Positions 11,886 through 24,063 of a stretch of 64,000 nucleotides of DNA are shown piece after piece. The DNA is from Sternotherus odoratus. Taxonomy: Eukaryota > Chordata > Testudines > Kinosternidae. The stretch is from positions 37,797,626-37,861,625 of the forward strand of contig JAVMKO010000004.1 of NCBI GenBank assembly GCA_032164245.1. Reading direction: 5' to 3'. The notes beneath the pieces are model-generated. The model searched no databases and was not told where the DNA came from. It saw nothing but the letters and a program-made list of their open reading frames with translations. Numbering within the stretch: position 1 is the stretch's first letter; every line of letters starts with the position of its first letter. The position numbers and the translations under genes were made by a program.

Positions 11886-12060
11886 AATCCTGGTCCCTCT
11901 GAAGTCAATGGCAAAACTTCCCTTGACTTAAATTAGTCCAGGATTTCACTCTTTGTATATAGCTCTGAATTTATGTTGGTGCAAATCGGAGCAATTCTAT
12001 TGAAGTCAGTAAATTTACACTAGCATAAATATTCTGTAAGTGAAACTGGAATTGGCTATG
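11886..12060. repeat. Ancient palindromic amniote repeats, two pieces
   Basis: At 11886-11950 'aaatcctggtccctctgaag' is mirrored by 'gactt...ccaggatttcac' around a 'gaagtcaatgg' core. At 11970-12030 'gttggtgcaaat' and 'tttacactagcataaa' surround 'ctattgaagtcagt'. Both have the layout of short old amniote foldback elements. Assignment from memory. Confidence 0.45.
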
Positions 12061-12377
12061 TCTCATGATAGGTATAGATGAAGTGAGAAGTACAAGTGTA
12101 GATGGGCTTCACAGTTTTGGAGAACGTGTAGGTTTAGAATTAAGCAACAAAATAAACATTTGGAGATATTTGCTGTTTAGCAATTGAATCTTCTTCAAGA
12201 AACTGTATAAATACTACAGTTCATATTTTTGCAGTGGATATATGTAGGATATTTATAAAATCCATTCTTATCCTTCAACCATTTCATTCTACTCTTCTGA
12301 GGTAATTGTCCTTTCCAATTCATTCCATGTTTTTCTGTAGCATGTTCATATTGATGATTGTTTGTTTATGCTAACAA

Positions 12378-12500
12378 TAGGATGACTAGGCAGCAAGTGT
12401 GAAAAATTAGGATGGGGATGGGGGGTAATAGGTGCCTATATAAGAAAAATACCAAATATTGGGACTGTCCCTATAAAATTGGGACATCTGGTCAGCCTAA
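12378..12500. mobile_element. Short MITE with GGRTGAC/GTCAGCC ends
   Basis: The ends 'taggatgactagg' and 'ctggtcagccta' are imperfect inverted repeats about 120 bases apart. The interior ('gtgaaaaattaggatgggg', 'gggactgtccctataaaatt') matches a very abundant turtle short element that usually begins 'agggtgaccaga'. The superfamily is not certain, as no clean target duplication is visible. It is far too short to encode a transposase. Confidence 0.65.
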
Positions 12501-13690
12501 CTAATGCGCTAGGCTAGCTAATGTGTGGTGCACCTGAACAGGCCCCAGAGAACCAGGAGCAACTTTTTCTGTTCTAATAAGATGGGAAAAGAGGGTGAGC
12601 TGGTAATGTTGGTGTGTAACTCTGTGTTACTGGGAAAGGATAGATAGAGAAGGGGAGAGACACCGGTCAAATGTGTCATGTTCGTCACTGTAGAAAGAAA
12701 GATGGAATCTTTCACATGTGATAGACCAAAAAGAATTAAATAGACAGGTTACAAGGGAACATTTTGCACCACCTATAAGGGCAGAAATTTTGGGGAGTTG
12801 GCTAATGCCAAATATTTTTCTATGCTTCAAATGTGTCAGCAGGGTTCTGGCAGATGTCTTTAGAAAAACAGGGTTGAAACTTAACAGTTTTGATTCAGTT
12901 TCACTTTGTGATGTTTTAATTTAGCTGTGAATAAATTCAGAGATACGCACACACCCATACCTCCTTCTGGGATGTGTGTGTGTGTGTGTAGGAGAGAGAG
13001 AGATATTAAAAGGTGAGAACTGGCATGAAGGAAGGGAATGCTAAAGCCAGTCAAAATCTGATCCAGTAGTTAGTGGCAGTCCTTGGCTTTGACCACTAAA
13101 TTAATTACCTTTGACAGTGTTCAGATGAGTTCCTGTCTGCATCCTCTAAACTTGCCTATACCGCTATTGCCCTGGCCTCTTCTTTTGTCATTCAGTTTTG
13201 CACGCATTCTAAAACAATGTGCATATCCTCACCTTTTAGGGGCGAAGCCAGACTTTGAGGCACCTGCCCCCCTACTTGGTGTAAACATTGCTTGTGCCAA
13301 TCAGAAATGAACACAAACAGGTTTTGGGCCCCGTCCCCTATGACACTTCTGTGATGTCATAGTTGGTACTTATGGGTCTGTCTGCCATGTGCAGACAGGG
13401 AGAGGAGAAAGAAAACCGAATCCTGTGTACCCCTGTAACCGAGCCTGCCTCTCTCTCTGCTCACATGTTTTCAAACAGAGCCTCCATGTTTGCCAGTCAT
13501 TATGCATTGGTTTGCATTTGTAAGTATCAGTTATTACTAAATGCTGCATCTTTGTTTATACATATTGTTAGTAGATATTTTAGTCATTGTGTGTTTTAAG
13601 TTTCATTAAGTCTATTAGCTAATCAAACGCTGCTCCCTTACCCCTTGTGATTATCCCCAATAAAACTTTAAATTGATTAATTTTAGTTGT
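12501..13690. other. Unassigned sequence with a short (TG)n run
   Basis: No exon recognised. A short TG run lies at about 12973-12988, followed by a GA-rich patch. The frames at 13083-13310 and 13363-13599 show no domain. 'aataaaact' near 13660 is a possible polyadenylation signal without a recognisable transcript. Confidence 0.4.
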
Positions 13691-13716
13691 TTGTGTGTGT
13701 GTGTGTGTGTGTGTGT
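13691..13716. repeat. (GT)n microsatellite
   Basis: Uninterrupted run of GT dinucleotides, about twelve units. Confidence 0.9.
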
Positions 13717-13719
13717 CTG

Positions 13720-15200
13720 CAGTTCACGTCATGACCCATACTCTCCTTGCATCCCTTACCATATAGTCTATTGCCACGTGCAGCCTGGTAAATAACAGGC
13801 CTGCAATTTTTCGCTCCTGTGAGTCCGTGGCAATCCACAGACAGTACGGTATATCACTTGCTATTTTGAGTATCATTTCCAGAATTTCCATTTCTGGAAT
13901 CGAAGTGAAATTCTTCTTTTCTGAAGCTTAAAAAAAAACTTTCCTGGAATCATCACCTTTTCATATAATTACACTATTCTGGTCTCTGCATTTATACAGT
14001 GAAAGCATCCACAAGTCAGTATGCGGCATGTTTAACAGAAGTAATATTAATATGCAGAGTGGTGTCTAACTATTATGTTTTTAATATTTTGTATGTGTAA
14101 TGCTACAGTATTAATTATCTATTTTGATCTCAAGCATTTACCAGTAAATAATGCATAATTAGCACAAATTGCTTCAAACTCACTTTCCAGAATAGGTAAG
14201 ATGTTTTCAAGTAAACTCTTGAATATTCAATATTTTTTCATGAAATGTCAAGAGGAGCTGACAATTCAAGAAGCTTAAGGATGCATTTGAACAAGGGGGT
14301 AACCTGTCATCAGTTAGATATTTGTAGCAACAATTACACATGACATTTTCAATTTGTTGTTTCATCATTTCCAGAGCTAAAAATAGATGTTGTTATAATG
14401 AAATATAACACCTTGACCTAACCTTTGTTTATAAACAAAGCATGATATATTGTTCATATAAAGTCAACATCAGCATGATTTTCCTTACCTAACAAGCTGT
14501 CTTCTTTTTTAAAAGGTATTCCCATTATTCTTTTTATTTCTTCCCATCCATGTCGCAATAACCCTATCTCTTGACAGAGAAGAGATAGATGTGTCTCTCT
14601 AGAGTATCTTTATCTCTACTTACGTTAACCATGGCTAGGGTGAGATCATTTGGTTGGCCTAGAAAACTCCAGTTTTGTTAATGGTACTTGACTCAATGCG
14701 TCCCTTTGCATCATGTCATCGCCAGGTAGAACTTGTCATATAGAGAAAAAATGATTAATGAAAACATTTGTAGATTCTGAATCTCTTCCCAACTTGACCA
14801 TTTTATCTGTTCCTCATATTCATCTGAATGTTGGTGAGTGTATTTTCATGTGTATAAGGCTATCGGAGTAGATATGAAGGTATTATTTGCTATTTATTTT
14901 TTTAGGTTGGAAGTGCTTGACCTCTCTAACAATTTTGATCAGCCAGTCAAGGAGCAGAAACAATATGTGACTTTAGGTGAATATTTCATAGATAAATTAA
15001 AATAGAAAAAAGGACTACATTTTTCAGATATTGTTTTCTTCAAATGTTTCCACCCAGTTCTAATAAACACTACGTCAGTCTGTATCTAGAGCTTTTTTCC
15101 CTTGGTTCATTAAAGGTAGGCTACTAATATGTTTGGTCATGAGTGAAACTAGTAACTGATGAAATTACAAGATTCTACTCATGGCCAGGTCTGGTTCTAG
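13720..15200. other. Unassigned AT-rich sequence, possible conserved non-coding
   Basis: No exon or mobile element is visible across nearly 1.5 kb. At 14100-14170 there is a cluster of 'attaatta' and 'tgcataatta' words of homeodomain/POU type. Base composition alone could produce these, so a regulatory role is only a possibility. Confidence 0.35.
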
Positions 15201-15204
15201 CTTT

Positions 15205-15300
15205 CAAGTTTGAGGGCCGTGTCCTCAGATGGTATAAGTCAGCATAACATCACTGAAATTAATGGAGTTATGTTACATATCCCAACTGTAGATCTGGCCC
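15205..15300. repeat. Ancient amniote repeat fragment
   Basis: 'aattaatggagttatgttac' followed by 'agatctggccc' matches the recurring 'caatggag...gatctggccc' arm of an old amniote repeat family. A related piece follows at 15530-15600. The 79-codon frame over it is not a gene. Confidence 0.4.
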
Positions 15301-15529
15301 AAGTTTCCAGACTAGATGATTTTGTTTGCTGGGAAGAAGAGGTGACTGCTAGGTTTAAGTCTATTGCTAGATATGGTATGATAAAAACAATGTTGGCACC
15401 ACATTCTTTCAGCAGCATTAACCTGTATCAACAGTGCAAGGAGCTATAAACAGCTATATGTGGATGCCTGTATTTTGTAGTGCCATCTGTTCTAATGAAA
15501 AGTGGGGACCAGATTTTAGGTGTTCTAAA

Positions 15530-15600
15530 TCAGAACAGCTCGAGGGAAGTCAATGGATCTATGCCAGTTTACACCAAGTAGTGATTTGGCCCAAAGAAGT
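15530..15600. repeat. Ancient amniote repeat fragment
   Basis: 'gaagtcaatggatctatgcc' followed by 'agtttacacca' and 'gatttggccc' is the same type of arm as the piece at 15205-15300, about 250 bases away in the same orientation. Confidence 0.45.
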
Positions 15601-15929
15601 GTGACCTCCTAAATGTGGATTGATGTGTGGCATGAAATAAGTGAAGTAAATATTTGATAATGGACAGTTCAGAAAACTATTGAGGTGGTCTTAAATATCC
15701 TCACACTGAATATTACCACTGTGGTGGAGGCATACTCCAGTGTAAAAGCAATTCACATGTGACTTAGAATACATTTTAAACTTGTAAACTGATAAGGGAG
15801 AAGAACTGAAGCTCCTCCATAACAAATGAGTCAATATATATTCCAAATTAAATAGATGTGCAACAATAAAATGCACCCAGTGCATTTAAAATAATTAAAG
15901 TAAAGCAATTGAGATATAAAACAGAAATG

Positions 15930-16168
15930 TTTTAGTGAGAGCAGTGTAGCATTCATTCTTTTAGTGAAAGATGCATAGCAGCCTTTGTCCTTAGAGATAA
16001 GGGGAATATTGCCAAACCTCTAGTGCGGGCTGCCTAGCAACTACACCATCTAGTGAGGGCAATGCAGACGTTAATCTCTTTAGTAAGCAAGTGTAGCTAT
16101 TAATTTAATTAGTAAAGGCAGTGTAGCATGAATCATCTTGGTACAACAGCAACATTTTTAATGAAGAT
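15930..16168. repeat. Degenerate 30-bp tandem array, about eight units
   Basis: A 'TAGTgarrGCagtgtAGC'-like unit recurs with its TAGT-equivalent position at about 15932, 15961, 15991, 16021, 16051, 16081, 16110 and 16139, a spacing of 29-30 bases. Units have diverged from each other by roughly a third by eye but keep register, which implies an old minisatellite. No open frame is maintained across it. I do not recognise the unit. Confidence 0.75.
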
Positions 16169-16169
16169 T

Positions 16170-19100
16170 ATGAAATTCTAACCTTGAATAGGCACATCAG
16201 GGACTTCCTCCCTGTTATAGTGGGACAATTGAAAACCTTATTAAAAGTGAAGTACAGAAGACAATGCCTCAAAATAGGATCTTATGAGAGTTCCTGCAGA
16301 GAAACAGGAAGAAGAAATAAAAGTGATTTACTGAAACAATACAAAAGAATTTATCTTTTTAAAAAAAAAGCTGGGCAGAGAGGGGGTAGGGTCCTGAGGT
16401 CCCCACTCCCTATGCACATATTTTTCCTCAATTTCTCTCTTCCATCTTTGGGGATTTATAAAGTAGCCACTATACATCCTACCAAGGATGTTGACTGGAC
16501 TCCTTTAGAGTCAGTGACATACTGCCAGCATCACAATGGGAGCTGTCATAGAAACTTGCATCTGGCTGGAGATGAACTCTGCATACTAGGCATATGGCAA
16601 ATTGGCTGCAGAGGTGAGAGAGACTGATGGAATCCATTCATTTGCTATCTCATATCAATAGAATCACTTTCTTTTAACTATAAATGAAGACAACACTTTC
16701 TCGTCAAACCAAGTTAGTGCTTTTTCCCCGAACTGTTCATACAATGCATTCCTGAAAACTGCTGTGTATAGATGGATAGTAAAGCATCATTTGAAGTAGG
16801 GGATGGAGTGTGAAGACTTTGTAGGCCAGCCTTGAGGTCTCTTTCACTGGGAAAATTTTGCAAGATACCTGACATTTGGTGTCCATTCAAAGTTGATCCA
16901 TTCAAAAGGCAAAAATATGTTCTTTTCAGAAGCACTTTTACATGTCTCAGGGATAGGTAATTTTTAGCAATGATGTGATGGGGACAGAAAAGGGATGGCT
17001 CTGTCAGAGAAGAGAAATCTCTATAACTTTCCTTTCAAATTGGTAGCAGAATTTTAATCTAGGTGAAATTTTTGTTTTTCTTTTTGGAGAAGCAGGCCAG
17101 GCCTTTCATCATATTCAGCTGTTCACACGGCAGGAAGTGAGGAGAGGCTGTGCCCATCTTAAAACTGGGTAGAAGATTTGTTTTTATATTTGTATTTGGA
17201 ATGTAGATTAATACAGAAACTGAAGCCAAGGGCTGTTATTGGATGACCAAGATGGTATGGATTTTTGTTTACGGAGACCGTGACCATGAGGGGCCTTTAG
17301 CTGGCAGCCAACCCTGTTACAAGGAACCTTTCCTAATAGAAGAATGAAATAAATGGCTAGTTCCTGAACAGAACAAAAATGATTCTCTTGCATTTCGCCA
17401 ACTAGTACAGTGAAGACTATTTAGTAGAAGAATTCTAAAAACACTTGAGATTATAAATTCATCTTGTAAGGCATTTATGGTTTGAATTTGAGTAGGTTTG
17501 ATGTAATGAACATTCAGAATTAAGGGATTAAAGGGAAGGAAGAAATAAATAATTATGGTAGTAGGTATGAGTGTATGTATATGCACATCCATATGTAAAT
17601 TCATAGTTGTTTACTACTCATTATTTTCAGACACTTTAACACATAGTACAGCTTTTGCTGCTAATGGCATTTCTGGTATTTGTGAGTGGTGCAAATTATA
17701 GCTGATTAAACAGCACTAGCTATTCATGCTTGGCTCTGTAGCAGCGACATAAAAGCTGCTCATCATCAAACCAGTAGATGTTTCCTTTGAGACTGAAATT
17801 GTTTTTAAAAGATTTCAAATTCCAACATTATTATCTGTTGAGCTGCATATTTGCTCTGTCTGCATGTGGGTAAGCATAATGTATATACAGGTAACAGATG
17901 CTGAACACCTAAAAGAAGGTGCCAAAAACTCCCAGGAACTGGATTCCTGGAGGTGCCAACAATTCTCAAGGATTGGATTCTTAAGTGGTGCATTAAAATT
18001 AATTTTTACTTTTAAAAAAGAATTATTACAGTGGTTGGGGGATTAGTTTTTACTAATGTGGATTAACCTTTGTGAGCTTTACAGAAGAGGTGAGTTTTAA
18101 GGCTAGATTTGAATGAAGAGAGAGCTGTATGTTCACTGTAATCTATGCATTTTATCTGCCAAAACTTCAATAAAAGTTAGAATTAAAAGAGAAAATCCTT
18201 GAAGTATTTTACTTACTGATAAGTTAGTTCTTAAGAGACTAAATTTTTATTATACTTTCACAGATGTTAAGTGCTTTGAAGAGGTAAAGTGCCCTATGGG
18301 CCTGATCCATAAATGCTGAAGGCACTGTGAGCATTCCAATGATCACTGGATTTTAGATCATGCCCTATACAATGCTTTGGTGAAATTCTGGCCTGTACTC
18401 CAATCGGTGAATGTTCACTCTGCATATTTTAGTAGCTTATGAAGAAATGTCATATTTTCTTAGCTAAGTTTTCCTAACTGCAGTGTTCTGTTATATTGAG
18501 TCGTCTGGTGTGGTGAACATTCTAGCATCGGAAAAGTTTGACATATTATGGAGTGTTTTGCTCTACAAACTGTATATTGTGTATGCTGTTACTCCATATT
18601 AATTTGTACCTTAGAAAACATCCTAATCTTAATCAAAGAAACAATATTTTCCTTACAATATACCTGTTAACAACACTGGAATATACCCCAACATTTATTG
18701 GGGTTAATATAAATATCCTAATGCAGAGAAACAAAATGTGTCCGGCATCCTTTTTGTTAAAAGCTATATTCAAAAATACATCTTGGTTTATGATCTGTTG
18801 CAAATTGCAGAACACTTATGGCATCTTAGGAAAGACGCAAACTTTATAATCCTGGCCCAATTATGTTTTTTTATGAGCTTTTTGTTTAATTTTTATACCA
18901 AGTTTTGATGTATTGCTTCTGTCTGGTTCTTTAAGGCTAGCACCTGTTCTGTTTCCCACTGATTTACTATTAGGGCTTGCACTTATCTTTCCACTATCTG
19001 TGTAGACATTACACCACCTTCATAGTTTAGAGATAGATAGATTGAAAATGGTAGCTCCCATGTCTAACATAAAGGGACCTTAACCCTGCCTGATAGCATC

Positions 19101-19510
19101 ATTTCAATTTAGAGCCAGTTACTATATCCATTATCATCTCCTGCTTCTAGGAATGCAATATTTACTTTGAGATGAAACATGCCATAAAGAGTCATGTTAA
19201 GGGAAAAAGCTTTTATTCTAATTTTGGAAACAAAATTATAATATTTTCAGATAGAGGAAAGTTTTTTTAAGAAGAGACATTTCCAAATTGCAGACACTTT
19301 TATGTACCCTTGCAACTTACAACCATCCTGGCTATTATGGAACTGTATGGCACAAAGATTTGGGAGAAGAGTAACAGTAATAAGATATAGAATTCTAATT
19401 TGATTATCTATATTTAACCAAAGCTTATGGTGAGGTGACAAAATAAAGTTTGCTGAAATTGTGAAGTTTTTTAATTTAGCTGAAGTCTTGTTTTCACAGG
19501 TATAACAACT
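16170..19510. other. Unassigned non-coding sequence
   Basis: No exon, RNA gene or complete element recognised. The 147-codon plus-strand frame at 16184-16627 is the longest open stretch but has low-complexity composition and no domain. A possible ancient repeat half ('gggcctgatccat ... attctggcctgtactcc') lies at 18298-18400. Confidence 0.4.
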
Positions 19511-19511
19511 C

Positions 19512-19625
19512 GCTCAACTTGCTCCTGCAAACATATATGAGTAACTTTGTTCACACCATTAGTGCAGCTGAAGTTGATAGGACTACGCATGGGAGTAAAG
19601 GTACTCATATGCAGAAGTGTTTGCT
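19512..19625. repeat. Ancient palindromic amniote MITE
   Basis: The left arm 'cttgctcctgcaaacatat' with 'gagtaactttg' and the right arm 'gagtaaaggtactcatatgc' with 'agaagtgtttg' form a foldback around 'gaagttgataggactac'. This matches a short palindromic family spread through amniotes. Boundaries are approximate. Confidence 0.5.
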
Positions 19626-19629
19626 ATAG

Positions 19630-20570
19630 CAAGCCTTATAACTTTTCCGGTTCTTGCATGTTTCACATATATTTCAAACAATAAAATACTTTCTCTTATT
19701 GACAGCAATGATAAAACCACCAGCATAGATATAGGTTGTACAATAATAAAATGTAAGATACAAAGGAAATCTAATCTATTGAGCTCTGGAATTAGGAGTG
19801 GTTATTATTCTTAATGCTATTTCAAAAATACAATTTACTGAAACAAAAATCCCTTCAATCCTCTGCCCCCACATGTTGCTACTCAACTAAGCTTTTGCCC
19901 TTAAATTACTATTGTAAAAATCAATTTGAAAGTTCTTCTGAGGTAATGACTGAAAGAAGAGACAGATGTCTTATCAAAGTCTTGACCTTGAGATTTACCT
20001 CATCATAATGACTGACCAACTGGGAAAAGTCTGTGCTAGAAAATTATATTAGAGTTGCTGTAGAGCATTTATACACCAGTATAATTTATGTCATCAACTC
20101 CATAGTAAAAAGGTTTAATCTAATGCTTTAAAGAACGATCATCAAATTATCTCACTTATCCTTGTAAAAAGTTGTTTTATTATTGCAAAGAAATATCTTA
20201 AATTTTTAAGGAATACTGAGGTGAAAAGAGTTAAATTTCATGAATAAGAAATTAAATGTGAAATCAATGTAACAATATTGTCTGAAGGATACAATTTAAG
20301 ATTTTGAGAATGTTTAATTCTAGAGTGTGGTCTACAAGGCGCCATATACTCGGGGTAATCTGAATATAGTAGATCCCTTACCTGGATCAGGTCCCCCAAC
20401 ACTCCTGCAAGACCCTCATGGCTGAACCTTCTGAATTTATCCCACACATGGGTATATGTGTGTATGCATATTTGTGTATATTCATAAAATAACATTGATG
20501 TAAGGAGTAAGTTGACTGAGTACTTCAGCCTATGTATTTATTACTTTTTTCTTATTTATATTCACTTCCC
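19630..20570. other. Unassigned AT-rich sequence
   Basis: No exon or element recognised. A (TG/TA)-rich patch lies near 20450-20480. Confidence 0.4.
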
Positions 20571-20574
20571 AGTA

Positions 20575-20880
20575 TTGTACCAGGCAGGCACATTACAATT
20601 AAAAATAACAAAATAATATCCTTTGCACTGTGTCCTGAAGCCTTCCAAACTCTAATCTAACCTGAGGCAGCAAGTTCCAAAGGTGAGGACCTCAAATGAA
20701 AATATCTTTCTGCCAGCCCAGAGAGAGTGAGTGTTACTTCAGGAACCAAAAATACACCACCTGACTTTAATTATCATGATGGAATAAAGTAGGGACAGAT
20801 AGCTGCTCAGTCTACCATATCTCAAACAGATATTTTGGGCTTTACAGAATGTAACCAACATCTTGATTTGTATCTAGGAT
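20575..20880. repeat. Ancient interspersed repeat, LINE-like
   Basis: Words such as 'gttccaaaggtgaggacctc', 'cagagagagtgagtgtt' and 'gggctttacagaatgtaacc' match an old repeat family that I recall from birds and reptiles, probably LINE-derived. No coding is visible. It ends at the target duplication of the next element. Confidence 0.4.
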
Positions 20881-20897
20881 GTATGGGCAATCATGAG

Positions 20898-21839
20898 TAG
20901 GGTGACCAGGTGTCCGGTTTCTGACTGGAACATCTGGTCAAAAAAGGATCCTGGTGGCTCTGGTGAACACTGCTGACTGGGCCGTTGAGTGGCGGCACCG
21001 CCTCTGTAGCTCCCAAGCACCACCCCTGCAGTTCTCATTGGCCGGGAATTGCAGCGAATGGGAGCTGTGGGGGTGGCACCTGCAGACGGAGTGTGCAGAG
21101 CCACCTGGCTATACATATGTGTGGGACCTGGAGCAGGGACATGTGGCTGCTTCCGAGAGCTGTTTGACGTAAGCAACGCCTGGAGACTGTGGCCCTCAGT
21201 TCCTCCCATGCCCGGGCCTGAGACCTGATCTCCGTCCTGGCCTCCAAACCTCTCGATCCTAGCCCAGAGCACCTTCATGCACCCCAAGCTCCTGATCCCC
21301 AGACACACCCCAGAATCTGCACCTCCAGCTAGAGCCCTCACACTGCTTCACACCCCAACCCCCATCCCAGAGCCCCCTCCTGCACTCCAAGCCCCTCAGC
21401 CCCAGCCCCATATCAGAGCTCACACCCCCAGCTGGAGCCATCCCTCTTCCCCCCATACCCCAATCCATGCCCCAACTCATAGCACCCTCCCACAACCTGA
21501 ACTTCTTATTTATGACCCCACCCCAGAGACCGCATCCCCAGTCAGAGCCCTCATCCTTTCTTGCATCCCAATCCACTACCTCAGACTGCATCCCTCTCTC
21601 ACACCCTGAACCTCTCATTTCTGGCCCCACCACAGAGCCCAACTCCCCCAGACTGAGCCTCCCCTACACCCCAGCCCCCTGAACCAGCCCAGTGAAAATG
21701 AGCTGGTGAGTGAGGGTGGGGAGAGTGAGTGACAGAGGGAGGGGGGATTAAGTGAGTGGAGGTTAGGAGAAGGGGTGGGGCATGGTCGTGACAGGGCAAG
21801 GGTGTTCGGTATTGTGCAAGTAGAAAGTTGGTAACTCTA
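20898..21839. mobile_element. Non-autonomous element with TAGRGT-type ends (942 bp)
   Basis: The left end 'tagggtgaccagg' and the right end 'gttggtaactcta' (inverted: tagagttaccaac) are imperfect inverted repeats. The flanks 'atcatgag' (20890-20897) and 'gccatgag' (21840-21847) agree at six of eight bases, consistent with an aged 8-bp hAT-type target duplication. The interior is C-rich and carries runs of 'cccca' words, producing long proline-rich or glycine-rich frames on both strands (for example 21277-21609 plus and 21259-21642 minus) that are not genes. It matches a widespread turtle repeat. Confidence 0.75.
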
Positions 21840-22089
21840 GCCATGAGGTATAGGTGTTATTCAAACATGGCAGCTTGTCCGTTTTAGGTGTCAGCATTCT
21901 GTACCAGCTGAAGCTTCCCTGCAAGTTCTAGCTGTCTGAAAAGCAGTGGGAATGGTGCAATGAAAGCAGAATGATGGCCTCAATTACCCTGTACTTACAT
22001 TAGCAGGTGGAGCTGCTGAAGCCTTCAAGACAAATTCTAGCTCTCTTAGTAAGGTGGAATTTCCTACTTGAGGTCTCCAGCTGCAATGT

Positions 22090-22992
22090 ACCTCATAGAC
22101 TCATAGACTTTAAGGTCAAAAGGGATCATTAGGATCATCTAGTCTGACCTCCTGCACAGCGCAAGCCACAGAATCTCACCCAGCCACTCCTGCAATAAAC
22201 CTCTAACCTATGTCTGAGCTATTGAATTCCTCAAATCATGGTTTAAAGACTTCAAGGTGCAGAGAATCCCACAGCAAGTGACTCATGTCCCACACTGCAG
22301 AGGAAGGGTCTCCGCTAATCTGCCCTGGAGGAAAATTCCTTCCCAACTCAAATATGGCGATCAGCGAAACCCTGAGCATATGGGCAAGACTCGCCAGCCA
22401 AACACCCAGGAAAGAATTCTCTGTAGTAACTAAGATCCCACCCCATCGGACATCCCATCACAGGGCCATTGGGCATATTTACCGCTAACAATCATAAAAT
22501 AATTGCCAAAATGAGGCTATCCCATCATGCCATCTTCTCCATAAATTTATCAAGCTTAATCTTGAAGCCAAATAGATCTTTTGCCCGCACTGCTCTCCTG
22601 GGAAGGAGCTTCACTCCTCTGATATTTAGAAACCTTTGTCTAATTTCAATTCTAAAGTTATTGTGGGCCAGTTTATATCCATTTGTTCTTGTATCCACAT
22701 TAGTACTGAGCTTAAATAATTTCTCTCCCTCCCTAGTATGTATCCCTCTGATAAATTTTTAGAAAGCAATCATATCTCCCTCAGCCTTCTTTCGATTAGG
22801 CTAAACAAGCCAGCTCTTTTAGTCTCCTTTCATAAAACAGGTTTTCCATTCCTTGGATCACCCTATTAGCTCTTCTCTGTACCTCTTCCAGTTTGAATTA
22901 ATCCTCCTTCAACATCGGAGACCAGACCTGCACACAGCAGTCCAGATGAAGTCTCACCAGTGCCTTGTATAACGGTACTAACACCTCCTTAT
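22090..22992 (-). mobile_element. CR1 LINE, 3' end, 5' truncated
   Basis: The minus strand is a typical turtle CR1 3' region of about 0.9 kb. The 3' terminus is marked by the short tandem 'catagactcatagact' at 22094-22112, as expected for CR1, which ends in an 8-bp repeat rather than poly(A). Diagnostic phrases on the plus strand include 'gatcatctagtctgacctcc', 'ctggaggaaaattccttccc' and 'tgccttgtataacggtacta'. Reading frames are broken. The 5' truncation falls near 22990. Confidence 0.9.
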
Positions 22993-23744
22993 TCCAGCAA
23001 GCAAGATACCTCCACCTCCTTATCTCTTATCTTCCCCAGCAATCAAGCAGAATAGAATCTTGCCCATACAGTGAAAGACACAGATCTTTTCACACTTTGC
23101 CTTTACATCAAGTTGGTTACTATAAAATGGTCATCAAAAAAGGCCTCTTGAATTTTACAAAAGCTTGGTCATTGATCAACTGTGGGCAAGATATCAAAAC
23201 ATCCAGGATTAGGAGGATTTTTGCGTTCACTTTTATTTATACTATGAATGTCTTTGTTACCCTGTGCAAGAGATGTTGCTGACTCTGATTTAAGATTCAT
23301 ATTAAAAAAAAAAAAAGGGATTGGGACCTGATCAATGCAACACCTGAGCTAAGACTTTGGTGAGGAGTGTGAATCATTCTTGACAGACTGTAAATATTAA
23401 AATTGATTTGAACTGAGACACATCATTTTTTTGCTAACTGGAGCAAAAGAGCCAATGCAAAAACAGATTAGAAATTGAGCTGGAAGTAGAATACATTGTC
23501 AAGTATACTTTTCTTTGACTTACCAGACACATCTATCACTGTCTGTTTGAAATATGGAACTGGAATTATCAAGAGGAAAATGATATTGTGCAGGATGATG
23601 GTCTGTTAAGTGGTATAAAGGGGGGAAGGGGAATCGGCAGTCACTTCCCATTCCCAAGCTAGTTACATCATAATGCCATAATAACTTCCATATTAATAAC
23701 ACTTCATCTCCCTATATAGCTATTTGAATTGCCCTAAGATAACA
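22993..23744. other. Unassigned sequence
   Basis: No exon recognised. An A-rich run lies at 23304-23317. The 105-codon plus-strand frame at 22965-23282 has no recognisable domain. Confidence 0.4.
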
Positions 23745-24015
23745 GTTTTTTTGAATCTTGTTTTTCAATGAAATATTGAAACAAAATATTTCAGATAAGG
23801 TTCAGTGTTTTTCTAAATGTTAATTTTCTTTTCATTTGGTGGGAAAAATCCTATTTTCTCTTATTCATTCTTGCTTCTCCTTTCTCCTGAAAAAAGTGGA
23901 GAACACATTTGTTAAATTAGCAAGATTTTCCTTCCTCAAATGATACCAAAAATTCATTTTGAAATTTTTAGTTTGAAAACATTTTTATTGAAAAATATCA
24001 AGTGAAACAAATACT
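23745..24015. repeat. AT-rich self-complementary repeat
   Basis: Dense 'tttcaatgaaatattgaaac', 'aaatatttcag', 'cattttgaaatttt' and 'attgaaaaat' words are mutually complementary, giving a foldback-like region similar in style to 6765-7245. Family uncertain. Confidence 0.4.
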
Positions 24016-24063
24016 TTTTTGTCATTTGTTCACAAAACCTGTTTTGACTATCTCCGTTTCTTA

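Noticed and set aside
15930..16168. CRISPR-like array, because of regularly spaced repeats
   Set aside because: The 30-base units are adjacent diverged tandem copies without identical repeats separated by unique spacers, and the sequence is vertebrate.
16184..16627. 147-codon plus-strand open frame as a possible gene
   Set aside because: Lysine/arginine-rich and low-complexity, no recognisable domain, no supporting splice or regulatory structure, and no sign of codon constraint visible by eye.
21259..21682. Proline-rich plus-strand and glycine-rich minus-strand frames over 100 codons
   Set aside because: Compositional product of C-rich words in a transposon-derived repeat (20898-21839). No domain, start context or splice structure.
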